Shown here in pieces: positions 37,547 through 48,854 of a stretch of 64,000 bases of DNA (the first letter of the stretch is position 1; each line of letters starts with the position of its first letter). The stretch comes from Strobilurus pachycystidiatus (Eukaryota; Basidiomycota; Agaricomycetes; Agaricales; Physalacriaceae). The DNA lies in the NCBI GenBank assembly GCA_019915135.1, contig JAHLMK010000001.1, positions 2,666,001 to 2,730,000 of the forward strand. The letters run 5' to 3'. The notes under the pieces are model-generated. The model was not told the origin of the DNA, searched no databases, and saw only the letters and a list, made by a program, of their open reading frames with translations. A program made the position numbers and the translations under genes.

Positions 37547-38608
37547 TGTCGTCGTGTGATAGGGTGAGGGGTGTGGATGGGTCTGCAGAGCGGTGGAGTC
37601 AACAACGGGCGAGACAGGTGCGCCACACGACGACGACGTACAGAGAGATGGGGGCGGGATGAGAGATGGAGGGGTAGGACAGGGCAGGGCGTGGGTGGAA
37701 GAGGGCAGGCAGAGGTGGCTGAGATAGTGTGCCCCGCGCTTGCGCGTCCAGCCCTTATATAATGGTGCAGGCCCGATCAGATCTCCTCCACGTGGCTATG
37801 CTCGGTCTCCTCCGTTCTTTGCCTTTCCACTGGCCTTAGTAACCGCTCGGTGGCCTTGTTTTCATCCACTCTTACAAAGAAATGTCTATTTTCGCGTACA
37901 ATGTTTGAATATATTCCTGCGCCCTTGTTCTGCTCTCGACCACGCACTCCCAACGTGTGCATCGCCTGTCTCGAACTCTCCTGAGTCCTTTGTTCCAGAC
38001 TCGTCGGACCAGTCGGATTTCCGACCGTTCTATTTCATCCGACGACGGATCACTTCCCCTCAAGTTCCTATCTCTCCGTTTCTTCACGTACTTACTACCG
38101 CGTTCTGCCATCCAGTTCTTGCCGTCCTGAATCCCGAGTCCTCAGTGATTTTCAGGCAGCGGTCCCCACACCGGTCTGGCTGCCGTATCACCTCAGCGGG
38201 CAGCCTACCTTTGCGAACATACCCCGCACATACCCCGGGAGCTCGAGCTCGAGCTCGAGAAATCACTTCCAGGCATGCACCCTTGTCCTGCCACTGGACC
38301 GTCCTCAATTTCCGGCCGCCGACATCACTTGCTATTGCGTCCCGGTCTCCTCTCATGGCGTCATCAGATACAACCGGCGGCTGCAGAGAAAACGATACAA
38401 TTCAAAGCTGAAAAGACGCGACGCCCCATTGGCGTCATTCATGCAATGTAACCGATTCCGAGATGGCGCATTGAATTGAAGCAAGGGGTCGTGAGTCCTT
38501 CATCCTTGAGTTTTGTATTGCGAAGCGGACATCACCCACGGACACAGCCCTCCTCCGCTTCAGCCGTGATCCCAAATCCCAATATATTCTGCGAAAATAG
38601 AAGAGCAT
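37547..38608. other. 1.06 kb intergenic stretch with TATA box and GAGCTC repeat
   Basis: The TATA box of the AN1 gene lies in this interval. A short GAGCTC hexamer run is near 38240-38262. A plus-strand frame stays open from about 37740 to 38411 but begins without an ATG, overlaps the AN1 promoter and has no recognisable domain, so it is not annotated as a gene. Confidence 0.5.
37755..37763 (-). promoter_or_regulatory. TATA box of the AN1 zinc-finger gene
   Basis: ATTATATAA on the minus strand lies about 210 bp upstream of the AN1 ATG. The element is almost palindromic, so orientation is taken from the neighbouring gene. Confidence 0.45.
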
Positions 38609-40124
38609 TTATCTTTTATGTTTGAATTGGCGTTTTCGAGGCATGCCAGCCTCCACCTGGTCGTCGTCTCTATCGTTGTCGTCGCCTCTACGATCACTTC
38701 CATGTCCATGCTTCCTCTTCCTGTTGTTCACCTTACTATCCTCCAGCCTAAGCTCTGCCACCGCCAGCCGACTCGCCTCGTTCACACGCTCCTTCAACAG
38801 TGCGATCTCCTCAGCATCGGAAGGCCACAGCTCCAGCTTCTTGTCGATGACCTGCTCGATCCGCTGGAGGAGTTCCACGTCGTATTGGGTCACTAATGTG
38901 ATGGCTTTTCCGGCTCGCCCGGCGCGGGCGGTACGTCCGACACGGTGGATGTAGTCCTTGGAATGTGTAGGGATGTCGAAGTTGATGACGATGTCGACGG
39001 AGGGGATATCGAGACCGCGACTGGCTACATCTGTGGCGACGAGGATGCTCCGGCCGCCACTTTTGAACTTCCCGAGAGCACCCAGACGTTGGCTTTGGGT
39101 CAACTTTCCGTGTAGCGGCAGAGCGGGGAAACCGAGGATTCGTAGAATGATTGCCAGTCTGAGAGATGTTGGATATGAGAATGTTGAGGTGTTACTCGGA
39201 GACTCACCTAGCGGCATCGTGCACTGTCCGTGTGAAGATTATCATGGAATTCTGTGCGAGGGTGTTGGCAAGATAGATAAGATAGGTATCCTTGTCTTTC
39301 AGCGGCATTAATAGATAATTCTGCTGAAGTTTTGCGTTCGTTTGGTATCTGTCCAAGTATTATTGACTATCGGTGAACCCGCAAAAGGAGTGTCTCTTAC
39401 CTGGTTGATGCTTCTACGCGTACAGGGTTCTGTAAACTGGCCCTTTGTAGTTTTTCAACCTTTGTGGTCATGGTCGCGGAGTAGAGATACGTCGTTCGCT
39501 CTTTCGGTATCAGTCGCAGAATTTTGTCAATTACTGGACCGAAATCCATGTCCAGAAGACGATCAGCTTCGTCGAGAACCTACGCTTGACACTTGTAAGA
39601 GGATATCAGAGATGAGCAGGAGTAGAACGCACCAGAAACTTCAGACTTTTAAGGTTGAACCCTTTGGTGTTCTCGAGATGGTATTGCAGACGACCGGGAG
39701 TAGCCACGACGATGTGTGGGCGCTTTGCCAGAGCGACGGCCTGCGCAATAGGATCGACACCACCAATCAATACCACACAGCGTGCGCCCATGTCGGAGCC
39801 TAATGCCTCAAACTGCTCTGAGATTTGGAAAGCGAGTTCACGAGTGGGAGCCATTATACACGCAAAGAGACCTTTAGGATCTTCCCATAGCTTCTGAAGA
39901 ATCGGAAGAGCAAAGGCAGCCGTTTTTCCCGAGCCGGTTTCTGCGACGCCGATGATGTCTTTTCCTTGGAGAGCTGAAGGCAAAGCTTGGACCTGGATCT
40001 CGGTGGGCGTGGTGAACTTCATCTGATCCAAGGCCTTCAGCAGGGGGTCTATCAGCCCCAGTTCCTTGAACCCCGGGGCAGTGGGAGGAGGAGTGGACGG
40101 CCCAGCTTCATCTGAGGACGGCAT
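38609..40124 (-). CDS. RRP3: Rrp3-type DEAD-box RNA helicase (DDX47 homologue)
   Basis: This nucleolar ATPase is required for 18S rRNA maturation. The start at 40124 gives [44 protein letters not shown], with the Q motif. Further motifs are [94 protein letters not shown] and [11 protein letters not shown]. The C-terminus carries the Rrp3-like [18 protein letters not shown] and a basic tail [11 protein letters not shown] ... RKRQFKHKR. It is about 460 residues. It is divergent from TRS130, with 90 bp between the ATGs. Confidence 0.93.
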
Positions 40125-40214
40125 TCTGATGGTGGTGGGAAGGAAAGAAAAAATAAAGCACCTCGGGCCGACATCCGATCCACCTGTTGTACCGCGACCG
40201 CCAACGGAATCCGG

Positions 40215-43200
40215 ATGGCGTCCTCCAGCCAGCCAGTCCTGGTTTCCTATTCCGGAGCGCCGTCGTTCCTCGCCTCTCCGAGCTGGTCTCAGATCCAACG
40301 TGCCTTCCGCGCCCAGTTTCCCCTGCGCAACATCCACTGGAAGTCGGCGTCCCGCGTCGCACTGCGTACCATCCAGGAACTGGACGTCAGTCTCGCGCAT
40401 ATAGACGGCCTCAAGGACGAGCATGCGTCGCAGATACCGGGCAACCTGCTGGGGAAACCGCTGCTGAACATCTACTTGGTGAATTGTGATGTACGTGGCC
40501 GATAATTTGTCTCGTTCTCGAGCACAGTGAGCGAACCTTCTGCAAGAACAACGACCTTGAAGGATACCGAACGACGATCAAGAGACAGGTGAAGGACTGG
40601 CATACCACCGTGTCGTCGCGCAAGAACCAGGAATGGCTTATCATCCAGGTCTTGAAGCCGGACGCGAAGGCGCCGGCTGGGAGCTTCTTTCAGCTGAAGG
40701 GCTCTGTCCTGGACAAGCTACGCGCGGATTTCAACTCTGATAAGCGGGACAGGTTCGTTGGCAGTCAGTCCTGTTGAAAGTCGCCTCATGAAGCGTATAA
40801 GATGCGTACACCTTGCCTGGTCTGGCGATAATACACCAGACAGCCCCATTATATGGGCGGAGGTCATGAACAAACTGAAAGATGGCTTATTGTTGGCTTT
40901 CGAATCTGCACTTGTTCAGCGTGAAGACGAAGTCAAGCGATCAGAGAGTCAGCGGTTGATGCCAGGCTGGAATTTCTGCACCTTCTTCATCCTGAAGGTT
41001 AGCATTACATAGGTGACGCATACATTCTGCTGATACCGCGCCAGGAAAGTTTAGCAATCTCTTTCCGAAGCATGAACCTACTTTCAGAAGCCTTACTGCA
41101 GTACGATGAACTGGAGGCTTCATTCTTCCAGGTGTTGAAGGAGAAGAATTTGTCGTGGTTTGGAACGCTGATCACCCCAACACCAACCGACGACTTCTGC
41201 TCTCTGCTTTCCGTGTCCAGAAAGTCATACAGGGATCTCATCTTGGCAAACACTATCTCTGTCTTTGACTTCCGCATCTACCTCCTTGCACGCCAATGTG
41301 AGCTATTGGCCGAAATGAACCGACTCCAGGACGTCTGTCGTAGATCAGTCGCGTTCTTGGGAGCTTTTGGACGTCGTCTGAGGGAGGTCCAGGAAACACT
41401 ACCGTCATATTTCATTGAATCATGGACATATTCATCCTCGATGAGTGCTGTAGATCAATGCACTCTGTGGGAGGATGAGCATCTACCGGAGAAAGGACAG
41501 GTCGCTCCAATCAACGCGGGTAAAGGTGAGCTTCTCGAGCTGGCAAGAACGCAGGTTTGTGACTTTCTTGCTGTATGAGTTTGCCTGATATTGAAACTGT
41601 GGTAGTTAGATCTAGTTGGCGTGCGACAAGGCCATCTACCACCGACTCCACCCTTCGCCAATGACACTCGAGACTCTTCTCCCGCACTGGATAGCGTAGA
41701 CGGCATCAGCAACGTCGATTTCAAGACAGCTCTTCTGGACAAGGACGCATTCTATGACCTGTACATCGGCGTAACCAATCGCTCAATTGACATGTATGTC
41801 AAAGCGGGGCGTCGCAAATTCGCATTGAAGTTGCACGGCAGTCTGGCTGCACTAGATATGTAAGTTAAAAAGCTTCAACCTCCCGAGACGCTTCTCAGAT
41901 GATTCCACAGTCATCGCAATCGATTAGATGCCGCCCTCGCGACATACACCTCATTACCAGCTCACTATGCGCCACACAAATGGACCTCTTTAGAGGGTCT
42001 CATGATTTCTCGAGCCTTAGACACTCATGGAGCATTAGATCGTCGGAAAGATGGAGAATGGATACACCTGCTGTTATCGTTCTTGGCGACATACGTTGAG
42101 CATGGTACTGAGCTTCTTTTGTCGAAGGAGGATGTAACGACGTACCTCGGTCGGTTAATACTAGCCATGCGTGAGGCTGCTGGGCAGTTAGATCAAGGTA
42201 GAATTTCCTCCACGCATCGCATACCATTTGAACCGTCTTTGATTGTACCCTCCAGATCTTCTCCACTCTGAGCATCCGACAATTACTGTCAAGGTTGAAC
42301 CGACGGCACGAATTGACACTGACAAGGACGGCGCACTTTTGACCGTCATCCTCCTGAACCGTCTGCCTTGCGTATGCTGCATATCTTGACTTGTCAAATT
42401 ACTGCTAACCCTCCTCCGCCGAACAGGATCTGCCAATCGACGATGTCACCGTAACGTTAGCGGGCGCTGATAACAGGCACCTAAGATTCACCACTCCGTG
42501 CAACTCTCTGCCGCCGGGAAGGACTGAACTTACTCTGTCTTGCTCGGTAAGTCCTGATCAGTGCCTACATACGCTAATTTTGACTGGTCCAAGGCGTCAT
42601 TACCTGGTGTTTATGTGCTTGACACGACTGAAATACATCTATCGCGGGTCTTGTTCTCGTGGTCACATCGCAAGGACGCGTCCTCGAAGTCACCTCGAAC
42701 TACCAAAGAGAAGTTGCAACTGGTTCGTATACCGAAAGACCCCTTCGCTTTGAGTGTCCGAATAGCACAGCCCAATAAGGGTGAGCTTGTCGGGCGCAGA
42801 GGTGTTTCTTGATGTTGAACGACTTTGCAGTAGTCTTGGGAGAGCCTGCGACGATTCGGGTGTGCGTGGACACAGGACGGAACGACGTGGAACGATTGAC
42901 TTTGACTTTGGTCTCGCAATCTGTGGCTTTCCAACTGAAGGACGCTAAAGTAGAGGAACCACCTGGTTAGTTCCACTTTCATATTTGTTTTGTGGACGCT
43001 GGCCTGAGACGATCCTAGATCTTGAGATTCTGACGACGAGCGACGAAATATCGCTGGCTGAAATTGAGAACAACAAGCAGATTTCTCTTCTGGTCTCCCA
43101 TACACATATCTCCAGTCCCACCATGGTTCGTGAGCTGTCTTTTGATCAAGACAAGGATCTAATAGATCCTAGAAAGTCACCGTGCAAGTGCAATATGTCA

Positions 43201-44625
43201 CTAAGGCAGAGCCCACGATTACTCGGTCCACCTCAGTCACTCAAACTGTTCTTGTTACGCTCCCAATATCCGTGAACGTCGAGGACTTCTTTCGTGGAAC
43301 TCGGTAACATTGGTTGTGTCTCGTTAGAGGAGGCAGACTCAGAATCTCTCTAGGTTATTTTCGCGCTTCACTGTGTCTTCTACAAGTCATCAGCATGTTC
43401 GGATCGCGTCCACGAGCCTCCAACCCGAGCGGGAGTCTGATCTCAAAATCGTATCTTGTGCTTCTAAGAGTCGGGGAATCATTGTAAGACGCGAAGACCA
43501 TATAACGTCTTCATGGCTTGATCTTGTTTTAGACCGTCACACCCAATCAATCGGCGGATTTTCTGTTCTATATCGACTCTACACAGCCAGGTTTGTTCGA
43601 ACGACGGTTCAGGTAAGTAGAGTACTCACTCCAAAGTAGTGCGAGAGTCTCTTAGGTTGCACGTGCGGTATCGCATGCTACGCGATGGTAAGCCCATTGT
43701 ACTCAAACCAACAAAGAACGTGACTGAATAGGACTGTAGAGGTCCACGCCATTATTGTATCTGCCGTCGATGTCATTGAGGAGCGGTCGATTCGGAATGT
43801 TCTCCTCGACACGATTGTTCGCGCCTTGGAGAGTGATGCCACCTGGATTGAGAACTATGGGTTGACGGGGGAGATCATTCTGCCCAAATGTTCGACTCCA
43901 GATGCTGAGGATGTGGACTTGATGAATAGGTCACTGGAGCGCATAAGAAAGGTCAGGGCTGTGAATAGAGTTCCCATTGTCTTTATCTTATCCGCGTCTC
44001 TTTTAGATTCTTAGCTCGAAAGAGACGATTCCAAATCCAGGGGTGTGGAGAGAGATGCTCATACCGGTGGACATTCCGTCGATGAATGTAGGAGGAACCG
44101 GATGCCATTGTTATTGAAGCTCACACAATGGACAGATCATTGCGTCGGTCCACATCGACATTCCTTCGAAGACAGATGTGTACAGGTTCTATGCTGGGCA
44201 GCCAATATGCGCCACACTGTCAATCCACACATCTTTTAGCTGGGACAGCAGCTCGACCTCGGATGATCGTCAGTATCAGATGCAGTATGACATAGAAGAA
44301 GTGCTGCGGGACTGGCTTGTTAGCGGGCCCAAACGGGGTGCCTTTGTGGCCAAGGTAAAGCAGGATCTGCCTTTTTGGGTCGCCTATTGTTTGCTAATAT
44401 TTGCAGGACAACGAGACGCATTCGGTCCCATTGACTCTAATCGCATTACATCACGGCGAAGTAGTGCTCCCAAAGGTTTCTGTCTCTGCGTCGCCCCAGG
44501 GAGGTCTACTGACCATGGGTTCGATGAGTATACCGACCACAGAGACCTACCAGAGACATGGCGCGGAGAAGATCCTCGTCCTACCTCGAGGAGGGAGGAC
44601 TACTTTTGTTACCGATTTGGCATAA
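40215..44625 (+). CDS. TRS130: TRAPP II complex subunit Trs130/TRAPPC10
   Basis: This is a large tethering and GEF-complex subunit acting in late Golgi traffic with Ypt31/32. The N-terminal blocks [64 protein letters not shown] and RCVHLAWSG are typical of TRAPPC10. Also seen are MLGWNFC-like [44 protein letters not shown] and [18 protein letters not shown]. The C-terminal half is beta-rich ([34 protein letters not shown]), ending [16 protein letters not shown]. About 20 exons yield roughly 1,200 residues; not every junction was checked. No second start is needed: the ATG at 40215 directly precedes the conserved N-terminus. Confidence 0.88.
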
Positions 44626-44768
44626 TAAGTATACTAATTGCCCATTATTCGACTGATTGGGCCACTTCCAACTTTTACGCGATCACGAGTGCCATTGTTC
44701 TAAGTTGAACGACCCTATTCATCATGGCATGCTATCCTACCCAATCTGGACATCCGACTGAGCTGGAT

Positions 44769-44777
44769 TATTTAAAG
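44769..44777 (+). promoter_or_regulatory. TATA box (TATTTAAAG)
   Basis: The element lies 62 bp upstream of the ATG at 44831. Transcription would then begin near 44800, which excludes a longer protein start. Confidence 0.55.
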
Positions 44778-44830
44778 GCTTGCTCTCTGTACGCATTTCC
44801 CCAAGTCCCCGCTACTTCTGCATATCCAAG

Positions 44831-46060
44831 ATGCTCAACCAAATATTCGCCCTCGCGACTATCATCAACTTTTACGCCTTCCCCCGCAACGTTAACAATG
44901 CCGCCTTTCGCACATCCGCCTACATAGTGGAAGATATCCCGACCGCCTCGCTCCCCATCGGTTACTCCAGCCTGTTCACAAACCTCTTGTGCATCTCCGC
45001 CTTTTTCGTCATCGGTCTCATCACTGTCACTGTCCTCCTCCGCCGCTCTACCGCCCTCATCCCACAACTCGCCCACAACGACGATGCGCCATCCACGTCC
45101 AACGCTGTCCACCACCATGATGCGCCGACCGTCGCGATTGTCGCCATTTACATGTTGATGGCCATCGCGTTGGCATTCTCCGCTATTGGCGCTGGGTTGT
45201 TGGTGGTATATGTCGCACGTGATGCAGACATTTCAGCCTGGGCCATTGTTCAACACGCCCTATCTGCATTCATCGTTTTGCTTGGAGCGTTCCATGGGCT
45301 TGATGAGAACCTTTGCATTGTCGCGTCCTCCGAGTCGGCACTGGCCACCACCACACTAATGTCGACCTCCGATGCAGTTGAAATTGACGAGAAAGATTTC
45401 GAGTCGGTACAGTCTGGTACGTCAATTTCTGAGGTCTCTGGGCTGATACTAATTACATGCGTAGCCGTCAAGGACGAACCTCATTCCCCATCCGTTGACG
45501 AAGCAGCCACCGTCAGCGAAGTCGCAGAATCTGAGACTCAAAATGGTACGTCGTTTCCATCGACTTATCAAACGAAATTAATCGCCTATCTCGTAGTCGA
45601 TAACGGCGACTCTCAGTCCACCACCGTTCATGAAGCAACCGCTCATCCTGCTACCGCTTCTGCCCCCGTTCCCGACCCTCGCCTCCAGATTTCAGTTGTC
45701 GAACCTGTGAAATCTTCCCAACCTGCCTCAGTTCCCCCTTCTCCCCCGAACTATGGCACTCTCCCCTCCTCTCTCCCCAGCTCGCCGTCGCCAACCCATA
45801 CCTCTGTGGACCAAACCCAACTTCCCAGTTCTTCCCCTTTGTTTGCTCAGGACCAGGATACTTCTCATGCTTCCTCCGACACCGACGAAGACGAAGACGA
45901 CGACGAGGAGCTAGAAGCCACTTTAGCCTTCTACGAACGCTACATCGATGCGAAGGTCTCTGGTGACACCGCAACGCAACTCGAACTTGGGGCACAAATA
46001 TGGCCTGAGAGATATAGGGGGGCGTGGCTTGTCTATAAAGAGAACCACGGCTGGGCATGA
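44831..46060 (+). CDS. Membrane protein with acidic Ser/Pro-rich tail, unknown function
   Basis: One frame stays open from 44831 to 46060. Helices are LFTNLLCISAFFVIGLITVTVLL, VAIVAIYMLMAIALAFSAIGAGLLVVYVA and AWAIVQHALSAFIVLLGAFHG, preceded by a hydrophobic N-terminus MLNQIFALATIINFYAF. The cytosolic part is rich in Ser, Pro, Thr, Glu and Asp, and ends in a compact block LEATLAFYERYIDAKVSGDTATQLELGAQIWPERYRGAWLVYKENHGWA. Two stretches inside the frame (about 45418-45465 and 45546-45596) have GTACGT donors and TAG acceptors, and lengths divisible by three. They look like introns, so the spliced product would be about 377 residues and the unspliced one about 410. No family was recognised. Confidence 0.65.
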   Translation: MLNQIFALATIINFYAFPRNVNNAAFRTSAYIVEDIPTASLPIGYSSLFTNLLCISAFFVIGLITVTVLLRRSTALIPQLAHNDDAPSTSNAVHHHDAPTVAIVAIYMLMAIALAFSAIGAGLLVVYVARDADISAWAIVQHALSAFIVLLGAFHGLDENLCIVASSESALATTTLMSTSDAVEIDEKDFESVQSGTSISEVSGLILITCVAVKDEPHSPSVDEAATVSEVAESETQNGTSFPSTYQTKLIAYLVVDNGDSQSTTVHEATAHPATASAPVPDPRLQISVVEPVKSSQPASVPPSPPNYGTLPSSLPSSPSPTHTSVDQTQLPSSSPLFAQDQDTSHASSDTDEDEDDDEELEATLAFYERYIDAKVSGDTATQLELGAQIWPERYRGAWLVYKENHGWA

Positions 46061-46390
46061 ACACGACTTGAATCTAGTGTAAGTTCTCATATTCAAAATC
46101 CTTTCGACTGTTTCTCAATTGTTCCCTCTTTCGTAGGTTTCTGACCTTGAGCCACTGTTGCTCTCTTTTCTCTTTTTTTTTTCGCCAGGGAATACCCCTC
46201 GCCACATCTCTCTTACTTTCCATTCTCGTATCTCGGCACACATCTACCACCTCTTCGCTCTCGCCACTTTCGGATACCGATCCCACTGCCACCCTTGCCG
46301 ACCATGCATTTTCACACGCATTCTCATCTCTCAACCACCAGTAACCAGTCAGCTCGCCTCTTCAACGACAATAACAAGACCCGGACGACC

Positions 46391-46521
46391 AGGAGCATCT
46401 CGCCGATGACTACCGAGCGCGTCACGCCGTTGTCTGTTATATGGCATCGATTAAAGATGGACGAAAGCGTCCCAGTCACACGACTGGGATTGTTTCCTAT
46501 CTTGTCGTTTTGCCGTCGTTG
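46391..46521 (+). ncRNA. Candidate structured RNA, copy 1
   Basis: This unit can fold as a long irregular hairpin. P1 pairs CGATGAC (46404-46410) with GTCGTTG (46515-46521). P2 pairs AAGATGG (46454-46460) with CTATCTT (46497-46503). P3 is an 8-bp stem TCCCAGTC/GACTGGGA with loop ACAC (46470-46489). P2 and P3 are joined by ACGAAAGCG on one side and TTGTTTC on the other, where GAAA and TTTC may also pair. The copy at 46575-46706 preserves these pairings through different bases. G-U pairs make sense only for plus-strand RNA. It could be a free RNA or a 3'-UTR element of the upstream gene; it matches no RNA family I know. Confidence 0.6.
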
Positions 46522-46574
46522 AACGCCACAGGCGAATTGTAGGTTTCACCGACAGGAAGAGGACATCTGCAGCC

Positions 46575-46706
46575 AGGAGCGTCTCCACGACGACTACCGA
46601 GTGCGCTGGACAGTGTCCTTTCCCCGTGGTTCCCGATTAAAGTTGGACGAAAGCGCTTTGGCCTCACGGCCAGGGTTGTTTCCTGACTTGTCGAGGAGCC
46701 GTCGTT
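46575..46706 (+). ncRNA. Candidate structured RNA, copy 2
   Basis: This is the second copy, starting 184 bp after the first. P1 pairs CGACGAC (46588-46594) with GTCGTTG (46700-46706). P2 pairs AAGTTGG (46639-46645) with CTGACTT (46682-46688). P3 is CTTTGGCC/GGCCAGGG with loop TCAC (46655-46674). Compared with copy 1, P3 shows four pairs changed on both strands (U-A to C-G twice, C-G to U-A, A-U to G-C) and two pairs changed from C-G to U-G. P2 has one double change (A-U to U-A) and one U-A to U-G. The internal loop ACGAAAGCG/TTGTTTC and the sequence GATTAAAG are unchanged. Confidence 0.6.
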
Positions 46707-47218
46707 GAAGTTTACTGGACTTGAGGTTTATGAGTTTGTATCTCGCTGAGGTTGCGTCTTGGGTGTATTTGGGTTTGCTGTCCGTTACTTGTTAGATCTG
46801 AGTAGAAGTTGTATGTATCAGTGTAGTGTCATTTGTCGAGTTTGCATTTTATTCCATTTATTTCTTGTCATCGTTTCAACTCTCTGGCGGTCGGGGCGCT
46901 CTTCCTGCGCGAAGATGTAAGTATGACACGATGGTGACTGAACCAAGGTCCGGTTTGGCCGCCCCATCAAAGGTCAATTGTGTTTAGCGTGATGGCGTCC
47001 CCATTGAAAAGACTGTTTCCGGGAAACTTCCATTCACCTGACCCCGTTCACGAACAATACGGCTGAGGCAAACACAATAGCGAGCCATCTGGGGCCATAC
47101 TGTGGAAGGTCTTTTTGTGTTGGTCCCTTCCCTGTTACACCACCACTGCATTCCGGCTTACGCAAGGGGCAGACAATAACATTGTTGTTGAACCCGTCAC
47201 TCAGGCGCTAGAGATCCC

Positions 47219-47226
47219 TATATATA
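47219..47226 (+). promoter_or_regulatory. TATA box (TATATATA)
   Basis: The element lies 42 bp before the ATG at 47261 but only 13 bp before an ATG at 47232. The earlier ATG would probably be outside the transcript, so 47261 is used as the start of the arrestin-like gene. Confidence 0.6.
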
Positions 47227-47260
47227 CAACAATGAGTCGACCTGTTGCTGTACGTTTCTT

Positions 47261-48854
47261 ATGGACGTGGCGTCCCCCCCTCGGTATCGCAGATACTCCA
47301 GAGCAGGTCCGGTACCTGCGACTGGCTCGGAGCTTCCTGCATATTCTCGTCGTAACACTTTGGCTGCACCATTGCAGCCTCCACGAGATCCTACCGAGCA
47401 CCTCTTTCAGCTCGCTGGTAGCAGTGGAAAGCCCTGGGCGACGCTGAGGGTCTTTAGCAGTGCCAAGTCTGCAAAGTCTCTGCCCACATTTTACGAGAAG
47501 GAGAAACTCAACGGATCTGTTGAGCTCAACATCAAACCAGGGGACGCGATCAGTATCTCTGGTGTCACTGTCCGCGTGAGTATTCCCGCTCGTTCATGGC
47601 ATCCCGTACATATCTCATCCCTCGTTGTAGATAACAGGCCGGCTCATTACTGGATCTCTCTCGGATAGCGCCTTCACGTTCCTTGACATGATAACGCCAC
47701 TTTGGGGCAAGTCCTCGAGCAGCAGCCGCACTCCGTCTCCGACAGACTCGAATAAATTAAATGGCCGCCACACTCTTCCATTCTCTATCTCACTACCACG
47801 CACGATTGACATTGCGACGAACAACGATACCCACACCTACTCTTTACCCGAAACCTTTCTTGAAAGGGACGCCCCCGTTACCGTTCAATACGACATCACG
47901 GCGACACTTTCACGCGGCAAACTGCGAGCAGATAGCCAGTGGGTCCCATACAGCACTCTGTGTGTATGGATCTAACCAAGCCTTTACAGCATTACGACTG
48001 CTTTTGGATATGTCCCCAGTTCACGACCTGACGCTCCTTCAATACTGCGCCAATACGCCTACGCGCATAACCTTCCTCTCTCCGGACCTGACGCTGATCC
48101 TCAAGGCTGGCATTCTAGTGACCAGATCAGGGTTCGCGGCTCCATGAAGGCTAGCATCGTCGATGTCGCATGCAGCGTACGTGAACCTCTCTCTTGTCCT
48201 AATACCACTTTCTTACCCGTATACTTGTCTAGTTATCTCTACCGAAACCAGTAAGTTCAATGATCATCTCGCCCTTGCGTTCATCGCTAATACCCATTTC
48301 AGTTGTGCTATACGCGAGGTAGTGTCATCCCCTTCATGATGCGCTTGGAAAGCAACAGTACGGCTGCCCTCGATGCTCTGTGTTCGCCTGGCTCCATCGT
48401 TGTCTCACTGCAGAGATGCGTGAGATACACGACCAGATCCAAGAAGGCCAGGGTATCCGAAAGTGTCGAGACAGTCGCAACTGCCGCCTGGTGGCTCTCG
48501 GCGAGCTCTCAAAGCACTACCAAGTGCCGCTTCATGGAAGGAGAACTCGCCCTCTCCAAGGACATGCGATCCTCCTCTGACATAGGGACATTCAGCGTTT
48601 CCGTAAGTCTAACCTCGTTCCTCCTCCTGATGGAGTACTGCATGCTTATTGTCCTCGAGTATTGTGTTGTCCTCAGCCCGTTCGACGCATTAGGAACGAC
48701 CGACCCAAAACCTCTCGCTATTGTTCCTGTAAAGATAGCGACCATGCACGCAAAGGGCCCGCGTGCCCAGATCTACGCACCCCCGGCATACGACACGTCA
48801 CGAACATCGCGAGACCTCGCAGAAGGACTCCGATACATGAACTTTTGCCCTTAA
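47261..48854 (+). CDS. Arrestin-like protein
   Basis: Exons read MDVASPPRYRRYSRAGPVPATGSELPAYSRRN, then PTEHLFQLAGSSGKPWATLRVFSSAKSAKSLPTFYEKEKLNGSVELNIKPGDAISISGVTVRV, FTFLDMITPLWGK, LPFSISLPRTIDI, YSLPETFLERDAPVTVQYDITATLSRGKLRADS, LCYTRGSVIPFMMRLES and GTFSVSYCVVLSPFDALGTTDP-like sequence. The total is about 430 residues in six or more exons. The alternating beta strands, the FLERDAPVTVQYDI segment and the late CYTRGSVIP segment resemble arrestin-fold proteins that are common in mushroom-forming fungi. It is expected to be a cytosolic trafficking adaptor. There is no clear PPxY motif to show recruitment of a Rsp5-like ligase, so the functional assignment is tentative. Confidence 0.6.

Larger units (their letters stand above)
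46061..47260. other. 1.2 kb intergenic region containing a duplicated structured element
   Basis: No protein gene is supported. The region contains the 3' side of the preceding membrane-protein gene, the two RNA-like units described separately, and the promoter of the arrestin-like gene. Confidence 0.6.

Noticed and set aside
38240..38262. GAGCTC run as a regulatory palindrome
   Set aside because: It is a short simple repeat and no neighbouring feature indicates a function.
37740..38411. 223-codon open frame on the plus strand
   Set aside because: It lacks an ATG at its start, overlaps the AN1 promoter, shows no domain, and its composition follows a C-rich strand bias.
46391..46706. Duplicated units as box C/D or H/ACA snoRNA, hammerhead ribozyme or TPP riboswitch
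   Set aside because: No C and D box pair, no H box at the right place, no hammerhead CTGANGA..GAAA core and no riboswitch consensus were found. The units are kept as an unclassified structured element.
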